From NCBI GenBank assembly GCA_947378615.1, contig CANCKV010000179.1:1-6776 (forward strand): DNA of 6,776 nt. Direction: 5' to 3'. The DNA comes from Chitinophagaceae bacterium. GTDB lineage: Bacteria > Bacteroidota > Bacteroidia > Chitinophagales > Chitinophagaceae. How positions within the stretch are numbered: position 1 is the first letter of the stretch; each line of letters starts with the position of its first letter. Made by a program: the position numbers and the translations under genes. Positions 1 to 6,756 of this stretch are shown one piece after another. A model generated the notes under the pieces. That model saw only the letters and a program-made list of their open reading frames with translations. It did not search any database and was not told the DNA's origin.

Positions 1-1
1 C

Positions 2-187
2 CTAGATATGGGTAGTAATGTATTAAGTGGATCAATGACTAGTCAGACGGGTACAGGTACCTTATTGGCAGGAGCTACTTCTACAACACCAATTCCTTCG
101 GGTGTAACATGGGCAGGAACTGTGAATTATACAAGTACTGGAGCGCAGACTGTAGTGGCAGGTACATATAAGAATCTTACGGTTTCT
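2..187 (+). repeat. Adhesin beta-strand repeat, copy 1
   Basis: This is the first visible copy of a degenerate protein repeat: LDMGSNVLSG, then a Gly/Thr-rich stretch, then TPIPSGVTW, then QTVVAGTYKNLTVS. It lines up with the copy starting at 446. At DNA level, 146-172 and 608-634 match at about 22 of 27 bases, including an identical tggcaggtacata. The copy is probably cut by the window edge, so more copies may lie upstream. Confidence 0.7.
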
Positions 188-3100
188 GCAAGGACAGGTA
201 GTAATGTGACTTTAATTAATGGGGGAATAATAAGTGTATCAGGAACATTCTTACCTGGAGTCCTTACTTCTGGAGGCACATATACTGTAACAGGTAATAC
301 ATTTATTTTCAATGGAGCTTCTGCTCAAAGTATTCCTGCTTTTACATTTACTAATTTAACAATTGCTAACAGCAATGGAATCACTTCAACTGCTGCCGGT
401 GCATTAGTTGTTAATACGGCATTACAAATAAATGATGGAGCTACTTTAGATTTGGCATCTAATCAATTGACAGGTACTTTATCATCCACTTCAAACGGTG
501 GTGGTACAGGTACAGGAACGCTAAAAACTCAAAACACTACTTCTACACCAATACCTACTGGCAAAACTTGGAATTTTGGTGTTTCCTACAACTATGCTTC
601 TGGTACTCAAACTGTCATGGCAGGTACATACAACGGTACATTGAATAGTGCAGGTACAAGTGGAACGAATACTGTTAGTGGAGCGATAACTGTAAATGGG
701 GCATTATTAATTGGTGCAGGGCATACACTAAGTAACTCTACTAATGCTTTGGCAACCACTTCTGCTTCCACTTTCGATCCAAGTGGAATACAAGGAACGT
801 TGTTAACAACGAATACAGGTTCATCTGCAACTGTTTATCAATTCCCTGCTAATAAAACTTGGGGAGGTAAGGTTGTTTATGGAGGAGTAACCACTAAGAT
901 TGTACCTGGTGTATTTAATAACCTCGATTTGGATAATGGAGGAGCTGTAACAAGTCCTGCAATAAATTTGGATGGTGTAGGCGGTACTTCTTCAACTGCA
1001 ACGTTTGAAGTAAGAGGTACTTTATCAATGTCTCCTGCCAGTGCTATTACAATCCCTAATAAAACAATTTTCAAATTCACAGGTACAAATCAAGTACTTC
1101 CTGCTGCTAGTATGACTTTATTTGATGTTGCATTCGGTACAGGAACAAATCTGCAAACAGGTACTAATTTAACGATACAAAATACACTTGATCGTGGTAC
1201 TACAACTACGATTAATGCAGGTATGATTACTTTTAGTCCAGTTGCTACTAGCAGTGCTACAATTGCCATTCCTAATATCAAGTATTATAGTTTGACTATC
1301 GGTGGAAGCACCACTTCGACCAATACTATCGGCTTTTCTTCAGCAAGTGACGTTCAGGTAGCAGGTAGTTTCTTGTTAAATTCTAAATACTCTTATACTA
1401 TAGGGAATAATATTAAGCTTTTGGGTACACTTACTCCAGTTACAAATGTAGCTGCATCAATTTCAGGAACAACAATAACTTGTTCAACCGCTGGTTTAGA
1501 TGTTGGTATGACTGTAGTAGGTACAGGGATTACAGCCGCAAATACCACAATTACTAAAGTTAATAGCACTTTAGGAACTATTACAGTTTCTAGTAGCGCT
1601 ACAAGTGGATCTACTACACTAGCATTCTACCCTACATTATCGCTTTACGAATACGGTACGGGCTATACTAACTTGTATAGTGGTACTGTAACTGTGCCTA
1701 ATAGCACTTTCTATAGCCCAGTAAGTTCTTTTACAAATCTTAATGGTGCTACGATACAAAATAGTGGTACTTGGAATATTTTAGGTGGATCTTTTAGTAA
1801 TAATATGACAATAACTGGTTCTGGAATTGTCCGTTTGGCAAATGGTACACAAGGTCTTTCTGGAATTGGTACCATTTCAAATCTTACCATTGATAATGGC
1901 GCAGTTGTAACAATTGGAACAGGTAGTATGCAAAGTATTACTGGAATACTAAAAGTAAATTCAGGCTCCTTAAATACAGGAACAAATGGACTTACCTTAA
2001 AATCTACTTCAATAGCAAATACTGCTGCTCTTGATGTTGTAACTGGAACAATAACTGGTACAGCTACTGTAGAAAGATTTATTCCTAAAGGTTTCCGTGC
2101 TTATAGAGATGTAAGTGCAGGTGGTGTGTATAATACATCAAATACATTGTTCAATACATGGCAAGAAAGTGGTAGCTATGCCAACAATGGTTATGGTATG
2201 TTTATCACTGGTAAATTGGATACTATTGTAAAACATAATTTAGTGGATGGTACATCAGGTCTCGATCACTCATTGACAGGAAGTCCTTCTGCATTCTATT
2301 ACAAAGCAGGTTGGGATACGGTGTGGAATACTAATAATGAAAAATTGAACCCATATCAATCGTATCGTGTATTGGTTAGAGGTGACAGAAGCTTTGATTT
2401 GGATACTACTAAAATTATAGCAATTGCAGGTCCTTTGGTATTGGCCATGCACAATTCAACTGCTTTGAGAGCTACAGGTAGTCTGATTACAGGTAATGTT
2501 GTCTTTAGCAGATCAGGCGTTTCAAATACAGGTACAAATCCTACTTATAATAATGCTACTTATGGTTTAAATCCTGCTGCTAATAGTTATACCTACATTG
2601 CAAATCCGTATGCATGCCCTATCGATTTCAAGCATATTTATAACAATGGAGGATTAGTAAACGTGCAGCCTTTTTATTATTATTTGGATCCTACGATTGG
2701 TTCTACAGGCGCATGGGTAGTGTATAATGCAGAAAGTAATGCATCTACTAAGTGGGGACCTAATAGCTATGGAGAATTTATTCAATCAGGTCAAGGTTTC
2801 TTAATTAAGGATACTTCTTTAGGCGCACCTACTTTAACAATAACAGAAGCAGATAAATCTATCCTTTCTTCTTCTAGAACAGGTGTGTTTGGTGCAACAA
2901 CTACAAATAGTGGCTTGTCCATCAATTTGATGAAACTATCAGGATCAAGTTATATGAAGATGGATGCTGCTGTGGCAGTCTTTGGTAACAAATTCAGCAA
3001 TGCAATTGGTAGAGAAGATGCTGCCAAGATGAGTAATGCTTCTGATAACTTATCAATTGTTGAAAGTGGCAAGAGTCTTAGCATTGATGGCAGATTACCT

Positions 3101-3889
3101 GCTACTACATCTGATGTTCTTCCAATCAATCTTGGACAATTGAGTGGTACTAACTATCAATTGGTGATAAATTCTAGTGACTATGTCAGAAACGGAGTAG
3201 CACCATACCTAAAAGATGCTTTCACCAATAAGACAACTGCACTTTCAAGTGGTGTGGATACAATTACTTTTACAGCAGATGCAAAGGTTGCTGCTACTTA
3301 TCAGAACAGGTTTAGTATTGTATTCAAACCAACTACATTGTCTGTAAATAGTATTATAGCAACTGCCACTGCAAATGGAAATGTTGCAACTATTCAATGG
3401 AATACTGTTGGAGAAAATGGAGTAGATAAGTTTGAAGTTGAGAAATCAACTGACGCTGCCAACTACACTTCAATTAGTCAACAATCTGCTAAGAACACAG
3501 CAACAGCTAGCTATACAGCCACTGATAAAGATGTGCTTTCGACTACCAACTACCGTATCAAAGCAGTAAGTGCAGACGGAACAATAACTTATAGTAATGT
3601 TGTGATTCTAACCACTAACCACTTACCACTAACCACTATTTTCCCTAATCCACTAACAGGCAAAACCCTAAATGTTCAATTAGGTAACGTAGTTGCAGGT
3701 AAATATGTAGTCAGCATCACAAATGCCTTGGGACAAAAAGTGTCTGAAAGTACAATTGCACATACAGGAGGAAATGGCACTCATGCAATTAACATTGAAA
3801 GCTCAATTGCTTCTGGAGTTTATAATGTAGTTATCAGAGATGTTAACAGTAAAGCACAGGTGTTTCAAACAACATTGAGCATACAGTAA
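2..3889 (+). CDS. Large T9SS-secreted adhesin-like surface protein (5'-truncated by window edge)
   Basis: The frame is open to the left edge, and the codons before the first ATG (position 8) read Leu-Asp, matching the start of an internal repeat (LDLASN at 446). The ATG at 8 is therefore an internal Met, and the real start and signal peptide lie outside the window. Residue numbers count from that Met (1293 seen). Residues 1-310 carry Ser/Thr/Gly/Asn-rich beta-strand repeats (TPIPxGxTW ... QTVxAGTYxNL). Residues about 484-540 form a STAGLDVGMTVVGTGI module. Residues 688-934 hold motifs recurrent in Bacteroidota surface proteins: VERFIP (688), YRVLVRGDRSFDL (786), NPYACP (866) and GQGFLIK (928). 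Residues about 1119-1201 are FnIII-like (IQWNTVGENGVDKFEVEKS). Residues about 1207-1293 are a type A T9SS sorting domain (FPNP at 1212, ending QTTLSIQ). From family knowledge, such tails direct outer-membrane export, then cleavage and surface attachment or release. The adhesin or filament role is inferred. Only two Cys were seen. No enzymatic domain is recognised. Confidence 0.9.
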   Translation, partial: LDMGSNVLSGSMTSQTGTGTLLAGATSTTPIPSGVTWAGTVNYTSTGAQTVVAGTYKNLTVSARTGSNVTLINGGIISVSGTFLPGVLTSGGTYTVTGNTFIFNGASAQSIPAFTFTNLTIANSNGITSTAAGALVVNTALQINDGATLDLASNQLTGTLSSTSNGGGTGTGTLKTQNTTSTPIPTGKTWNFGVSYNYASGTQTVMAGTYNGTLNSAGTSGTNTVSGAITVNGALLIGAGHTLSNSTNALATTSASTFDPSGIQGTLLTTNTGSSATVYQFPANKTWGGKVVYGGVTTKIVPGVFNNLDLDNGGAVTSPAINLDGVGGTSSTATFEVRGTLSMSPASAITIPNKTIFKFTGTNQVLPAASMTLFDVAFGTGTNLQTGTNLTIQNTLDRGTTTTINAGMITFSPVATSSATIAIPNIKYYSLTIGGSTTSTNTIGFSSASDVQVAGSFLLNSKYSYTIGNNIKLLGTLTPVTNVAASISGTTITCSTAGLDVGMTVVGTGITAANTTITKVNSTLGTITVSSSATSGSTTLAFYPTLSLYEYGTGYTNLYSGTVTVPNSTFYSPVSSFTNLNGATIQNSGTWNILGGSFSNNMTITGSGIVRLANGTQGLSGIGTISNLTIDNGAVVTIGTGSMQSITGILKVNSGSLNTGTNGLTLKSTSIANTAALDVVTGTITGTATVERFIPKGFRAYRDVSAGGVYNTSNTLFNTWQESGSYANNGYGMFITGKLDTIVKHNLVDGTSGLDHSLTGSPSAFYYKAGWDTVWNTNNEKLNPYQSYRVLVRGDRSFDLDTTKIIAIAGPLVLAMHNSTALRATGSLITGNVVFSRSGVSNTGTNPTYNNATYGLNPAANSYTYIANPYACPIDFKHIYNNGGLVNVQPFYYYLDPTIGSTGAWVVYNAESNASTKWGPNSYGEFIQSGQGFLIKDTSLGAPTLTITEADKSILSSSRTGVFGATTTNSGLSINLMKLSGSSYMKMDAAVAVFGNKFSNAIGREDAAKMSNASDNLSIVESGKSLSIDGRLPATTSDVLPINLGQLSGTNYQLVINSSDYVRNGVAPYLKDAFTNKTTALSSGVDTITFTADAKVAATYQNRFSIVFKPTTLSVNSIIATATANGNVATIQWNTVGENGVDKFEVEKSTDAANYTSISQQSAKNTATASYTATDKDVLSTTNYRIKAVSADGTITYSNVVILTTNHLPLTTIFPNPLTGKTLNVQLGNVVAGKYVVSITNALGQKVSESTIAHTGGNGTHAINIESSIASGVYNVVIRDVNSKAQVFQTTLSIQ
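446..649 (+). repeat. Adhesin beta-strand repeat, copy 2
   Basis: Second copy: LDLASNQLTGTL, a Gly/Thr-rich stretch, TPIPTGKTW, then QTVMAGTYNGTL. It starts 444 bases (148 codons) after copy 1. A different module (FIFNGASAQSIPAFTFTNL, near residue 100) sits between the two copies and has a weaker echo near residue 350 (FKFTGTNQVLPAASMTLFDV). The architecture is therefore alternating module types rather than one uniform tandem array. Confidence 0.7.
728..931 (+). repeat. Adhesin beta-strand repeat, copy 3 (diverged)
   Basis: Diverged third copy: LSNSTNALATT, a Thr/Ser stretch, FPANKTWGGKVVY, then TKIVPGVFNNLDL. It starts 282 bases (94 codons) after copy 2. The xKTW and Vx(A/P)G(T/V)(Y/F)xNL core positions are kept, but the QTVxAG segment has changed. 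Homology to copies 1 and 2 is judged by eye. Confidence 0.5.
3611..3638 (+). repeat. 14-base tandem duplication in the linker before the T9SS sorting domain
   Basis: Two adjacent 14-base units, accactaaccactt and accactaaccacta, differ only in the last base. They encode the linker TTNHLPLTT between the FnIII-like domain and the FPNP start of the sorting domain. The unit is not a multiple of three, so each copy is read in a different frame. Confidence 0.8.
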
Positions 3890-3918
3890 ATTGATAATTA
3901 ATTAAATAATTATCAATT
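3889..3918 (+). repeat. AT-rich inverted repeat just after the adhesin stop codon
   Basis: A perfect 12-base inverted repeat: aattgataatta (3889-3900) and taattatcaatt (3907-3918) around a 6-base loop attaaa. It begins on the last base of the adhesin stop codon. No T-run follows, so it is not a canonical intrinsic terminator. It may be a weak 3' end or mRNA-stabilising hairpin, or a DNA-level palindrome. AT-rich spacers produce such repeats by chance more often than GC-balanced ones. Confidence 0.6.
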
Positions 3919-3935
3919 AGAAAGATAGAGAGAGG

Positions 3936-3987
3936 GTCAAATAGGATACTGCCTACGTTTGAGTGTTTTGTGGGCGGTATCCTTGAC
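3936..3987 (+). promoter_or_regulatory. Long bulged stem-loop in the spacer upstream of the small exported protein
   Basis: The inner stem pairs ggatactgcctac (3944-3956) with gtgggcggtatcc (3970-3982). It has 13 pairs, two of them G-U, closed by a 13-base loop. After a 3-base bulge (ata, 3941-3943), an outer stem pairs gtcaa (3936-3940) with ttgac (3983-3987), giving 18 pairs in all. It is much more GC-rich than the surrounding spacer. No T-tract follows on either strand, so it is not a standard terminator. It lies 32 bases before the next start codon. A leader regulatory RNA, an RNA-processing site or a protein-binding inverted repeat are all possible. The structure is seen directly; its role is unknown. 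Confidence 0.6.
3954..3961 (+). promoter_or_regulatory. Possible Bacteroidota -7 promoter box (TACGTTTG)
   Basis: The octamer fits the Bacteroidota primary-sigma -7 consensus TAnnTTTG. It would start a transcript about 50 bases before the small ORF at 4020. No convincing -33 TTTG/TTG is seen at the expected distance upstream, and the box overlaps the arm and loop of the inverted repeat. If real, the repeat would act as DNA, not as a full RNA hairpin, for this transcript. Confidence 0.25.
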
Positions 3988-4019
3988 TATAAATCATTAA
4001 AATTTTAAAAATAAATAGA

Positions 4020-4268
4020 ATGCAAACAATCACAAGTAATTTTAGATTAATTATGTTGGCATTAATAGTCAGCTTTTGTATGTTTGGTACACTGAATGCC
4101 CAAACTCCTGCTGATGATCCTGGCATAGGAGGACCTGGAGTTGGTGCTGCACCTGCAGGTGATGGCTCGCCAATAGTTCCATTTGATACTAATTTAAGTT
4201 TGATTTTGCTATCAGCCGGTATCTTTTATGGTACAAGAAAGATAAAAGTATTGTCCGTATCAAAGTAA
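4020..4268 (+). CDS. Small exported protein with sortase-substrate-like C-terminus (PID-CTERM-like)
   Basis: This is an 82-residue protein. Residues 1-27 form a signal peptide: Arg at 9, hydrophobic core IMLALIVSFCMF, and a probable type I cleavage site after LNA. Cys20 is not in a lipobox. Residues 28-50 are a short Gly/Pro/Ala/Asp-rich segment (DDPGIGGPGVGAAPAG). Then come V-P-F-D (53-56), a short hydrophobic stretch LSLILLSAGIFYG (59-71) and a basic tail (R73, K74, K76). A motif, hydrophobic helix and basic end is the layout of exosortase-type sorting signals. It resembles the small Bacteroidota proteins named PID-CTERM, with Phe in place of Ile; this family link is from memory and unconfirmed. 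The processed chain would be under 60 residues. ATG 4020 is the only start: an in-frame stop lies at 3990-3992 with no other ATG between. The start is preceded by A/T-rich sequence without Shine-Dalgarno, usual for the phylum. It lies 130 bases after the adhesin gene, on the same strand. Function unknown; a cell-surface role is inferred. Confidence 0.75.
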   Translation: MQTITSNFRLIMLALIVSFCMFGTLNAQTPADDPGIGGPGVGAAPAGDGSPIVPFDTNLSLILLSAGIFYGTRKIKVLSVSK

Positions 4269-4288
4269 TCTAGAACTAGTTTCATAAT

Positions 4289-4332
4289 AAAAAAAGAGCA
4301 GCAAAATGAAAATCATTTTGCTGCTCTTTTTT
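4289..4332. terminator. Bidirectional intrinsic terminator between convergent genes
   Basis: A perfect 14-base-pair stem, gagcagcaaaatga (4296-4309) and tcattttgctgctc (4313-4326), has a 3-base aaa loop. It is flanked by an A-run (4289-4295) on the left and a T-run (4327-4332) on the right. Either strand reads as stem plus U-tract, so it can end both the small-protein transcript (stop at 4268) and the E1 transcript (stop at 4354). Confidence 0.93.
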
Positions 4333-4353
4333 AAACTTAATATGAATATTCAA

Positions 4354-6744
4354 TTATTCATTTATCATCTCACGTATTGTCGATGCAATTTCTTCGGCAT
4401 TGGGTTTGCCAAAATAATCACCGTCACTACCATAACCTGGTCTGTGTGCCTTTCCTGTTAGTGTTTTAGGAGCTACATCAATCCATTTGTAACCATCTTG
4501 TTCTTCCATCACCTTATTATACATATAAGCAGCCGCACCACCCGGAACGTCTTCATCAATAAAAATAATTCTATTGGTTTTCTTTAAAGACTTCAAGATA
4601 ATATGGTGTATATCGAATGGCAATAAGGTCTGTACATCAATGATTTCGCAGCTAATACCCTCCCTTTCTAATCTTTCTACAGCATCGTAAATAATCCGAA
4701 GTGTAGAACCATAAGAGACGATTGATATATCAGTTCCCTCTTTAATAATTTCAGGAACACCTAATGGAACAGTAAGTTCGAGTAAATTGGCAGGAACTTT
4801 TTCTTTTAGTCGATAGCCGTTTAAACATTCTACCACTATTGCAGGGTCATTCCCTTTCAAAAGGGTGTTGTACATTCCTACTGCCTGAACCATGTTTCTA
4901 GGTACACAAACGTGCATGCCCCTCAGTGAATTAATAATCATTCCCATTGGACTGCCGCTATGCCAAATACCTTCAAGACGATGTCCACGGGTACGTATGA
5001 TTACAGGGCAACTCTGTTGACCATAAGTCCTAAAGTGTAGCGTTGCCACATCATCAGTTAATGGTTGTAAACCATAAACCAAATAATCGAGGTATTGAAT
5101 TTCAGCAATAGGGCGCAAACCTCTCAATGCCATACCAATTGCTTGACCAACAATCGTCAATTCCCTTATTCCCGTATCAAAAATTCGGTTTTCGCCATGT
5201 TTTAATTGTAACCCTGCGAATCCTTGATTAACGTCTCCAATCATGCCTACATCTTCACCAAAGGCAAATACTAAAGGATTGTGAGTAAATAATGTATCGA
5301 AATATTTATTCAAAATTTCGTATCCATTAAATTGTGGTGAATCAAAGGGAACTAATGGTTTAATTTCTTCAACTTTACTAATACTTTTAGGGCCTTCATT
5401 ATACAATAAGGTATTAAATAACTTCTTATTTTGAGCTAACAAATATTGATAGTATTGTTTTACAGGCTCTATAGTAGGAGAATTTGGAACAGCGTCAATT
5501 GCCAAAGCCAAAGTCCGCATGATATGACGACGAAAATGTTCTGGATTTTGTTGTAACGAATTACACAATTTATTGAGTGTATTACGTGTTTCCAAATCAT
5601 TTGTAACAATGGCTTGCACCAAAGAAATAACCTTTTCCTGTTGTTGTTTGAGTGGTAATAAATAATTTTCCCAAGCCCGATCCTTACAATCCCTTGCTAA
5701 TATTTTTGCTTCTTGTTCAAAACCTAATAATTCTTCTTCACTTCCAATAGCAGTATCAATAATCCATTCACGCATTTTTTTGATACAATCCCAATCCCTT
5801 TCCCATTGTAAACGTTCAGGTTTCTTATATCTTTCATGGCTACCACTTGTACTGTGACCTTGTGGTTGAGTGACTTCTTCCACATGAAAGAGAACAGGTG
5901 TATGGGTTTCCCTTGCTTTTTGAATACCCTCTTCAAATACTTCACACATTCCCGGATAATCCCAAGCTTTTACCTTATATATATGAATGCCATTAGTGCC
6001 ATCTAACTTTTGAAAACCTTTTAGAGCTGCAGAAATAGACCCCTTAGTAGTTTGCTGAGATTTAGGTACAGATATACCATAACCATCATCCCAAACAAAT
6101 ATAGCAAGAGGTACCTGCATGACTCCTGCTGCATTGACGGCCTCTAGGAAATGACCCTCACTAGTACTTGCATCCCCAATAGTACAAAAACAAACTTCAT
6201 TACCATTATGGCTAAGATTATCGTAGCGTCTTAAATGAGGAGAATTTCTAAAACACTTCGAAGCAAATGCTAGACCTACGGCACGGGGCATCTGAGAAGC
6301 CGTCGGAGCCATATCTGAAGTAATATTTTTTCTGTTAGCCAAATCTAGCCAATTGCCGTTTTCGTCAACGTTGCGGGTGGCAAAATGGGAAACCATTTGT
6401 CTACCTGCACTGAAAGGATCATTTTTAATATCTGGATCAGCATACAATTGCGCAAAAAATTGATCACCACTAGCCAAGCCTGATGCGAACATAAAGGTTT
6501 GATCACGGTAGTATCCTGCCCTGAAATCACCAGGTTTAAAGAATTTAGCCATTGCTATTTGGGCTAATTCCTTTCCATCTCCAAAAATTCCAAATTTTGC
6601 TTTACCAGTAAGTACTTCCCTTCTGCCTAAAAGGCTTACTTCTCGGCTGAAAATAGCCATTCTGTAATCGTGAAGAACTTCATTTCTGAAGCCATCATAA
6701 GAAAGCATGTCGTCCTTGTATGACAGATTTAAAGTTTGTTCCAT
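4354..6744 (-). CDS. Fused E1 alpha/beta subunit of a 2-oxo acid dehydrogenase (probably branched-chain)
   Basis: A complete 796-residue cytoplasmic, thiamine diphosphate-dependent E1 that decarboxylates a 2-oxo acid and passes the acyl group to the lipoyl E2 of a dehydrogenase complex. The alpha-type domain covers about 26-330: YYRDQ (78-82), the ThDP/Mg motif GDASTSEGHF (190-199) to DDGYGIS (219-225), and the loop GHSTSGSHERY (296-306). A helical linker of about 130 residues follows. The beta part has a pyrimidine-binding domain at about 470-645 and a transketolase C-terminal domain at about 660-785. Its motifs are GEDVG (496-500), FDTGIRE (522-528, Glu528 the likely cofactor-activating acid) and WHSGSP with His595 the likely catalytic His. 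Separate bacterial alpha and beta chains are about 330-400 residues each, so this is an intact head-to-tail fusion. Bacteroidota usually have separate pyruvate E1 chains, so branched-chain substrates are favoured, but substrate cannot be read from sequence. E2 and E3 are not in the window. ATG 6744 is the first ATG in the frame, which stays open to the window edge. It gives a normal N-terminus. Met13 and Met29 are less likely starts. Confidence 0.92.
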   Translation of the reverse strand: MEQTLNLSYKDDMLSYDGFRNEVLHDYRMAIFSREVSLLGRREVLTGKAKFGIFGDGKELAQIAMAKFFKPGDFRAGYYRDQTFMFASGLASGDQFFAQLYADPDIKNDPFSAGRQMVSHFATRNVDENGNWLDLANRKNITSDMAPTASQMPRAVGLAFASKCFRNSPHLRRYDNLSHNGNEVCFCTIGDASTSEGHFLEAVNAAGVMQVPLAIFVWDDGYGISVPKSQQTTKGSISAALKGFQKLDGTNGIHIYKVKAWDYPGMCEVFEEGIQKARETHTPVLFHVEEVTQPQGHSTSGSHERYKKPERLQWERDWDCIKKMREWIIDTAIGSEEELLGFEQEAKILARDCKDRAWENYLLPLKQQQEKVISLVQAIVTNDLETRNTLNKLCNSLQQNPEHFRRHIMRTLALAIDAVPNSPTIEPVKQYYQYLLAQNKKLFNTLLYNEGPKSISKVEEIKPLVPFDSPQFNGYEILNKYFDTLFTHNPLVFAFGEDVGMIGDVNQGFAGLQLKHGENRIFDTGIRELTIVGQAIGMALRGLRPIAEIQYLDYLVYGLQPLTDDVATLHFRTYGQQSCPVIIRTRGHRLEGIWHSGSPMGMIINSLRGMHVCVPRNMVQAVGMYNTLLKGNDPAIVVECLNGYRLKEKVPANLLELTVPLGVPEIIKEGTDISIVSYGSTLRIIYDAVERLEREGISCEIIDVQTLLPFDIHHIILKSLKKTNRIIFIDEDVPGGAAAYMYNKVMEEQDGYKWIDVAPKTLTGKAHRPGYGSDGDYFGKPNAEEIASTIREMINE

Positions 6745-6748
6745 GTTG

Positions 6749-6756
6749 CAAAAATA
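6749..6756 (-). promoter_or_regulatory. Possible -7 box of the E1 gene (TATTTTTG)
   Basis: Read on the minus strand, TATTTTTG fits TAnnTTTG and ends 4 bases before the E1 start codon. Transcription would then begin at or very near the ATG, giving a leaderless or nearly leaderless mRNA. The -33 region falls at or beyond the window edge, and the sequence is AT-rich enough for a chance match. Confidence 0.3.

Noticed and set aside
8..10. ATG at position 8 as the real start of the adhesin gene
   Set aside because: The frame stays open to the window edge, and the preceding Leu-Asp codons continue an internal repeat unit. There is also no signal peptide after this Met, which a T9SS protein needs.
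127..1281. Antisense ORFs of about 60-67 codons inside the adhesin gene
   Set aside because: They are shadows of the Thr/Gly-rich coding frame: Val/Leu/Pro-rich composition, no recognisable domains, and no supporting start context.
2378..2386. RGD tripeptide (residues 791-793) as an integrin-binding motif
   Set aside because: It is part of the conserved YRVLVRGDRSFDL block seen in Bacteroidota surface proteins, so it is explained by family conservation. There is no evidence for host-cell binding.
4077..4082. Cys20 of the small protein as a lipoprotein attachment site
   Set aside because: The residues before it (V-S-F) do not form a lipobox, and a good type I cleavage site (LNA) follows at residue 27.
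4269..4280. TCTAGAACTAGT, identical to an XbaI-SpeI stretch of common cloning-vector polylinkers
   Set aside because: The flanking bases do not continue the polylinker, and the site lies between a natural stop codon and a natural terminator. It is most likely chance.
5724..6530. Short minus-strand ORFs overlapping the E1 gene in other frames
   Set aside because: They lie wholly within a gene with clear catalytic motifs along its full length, and their translations show no domain.
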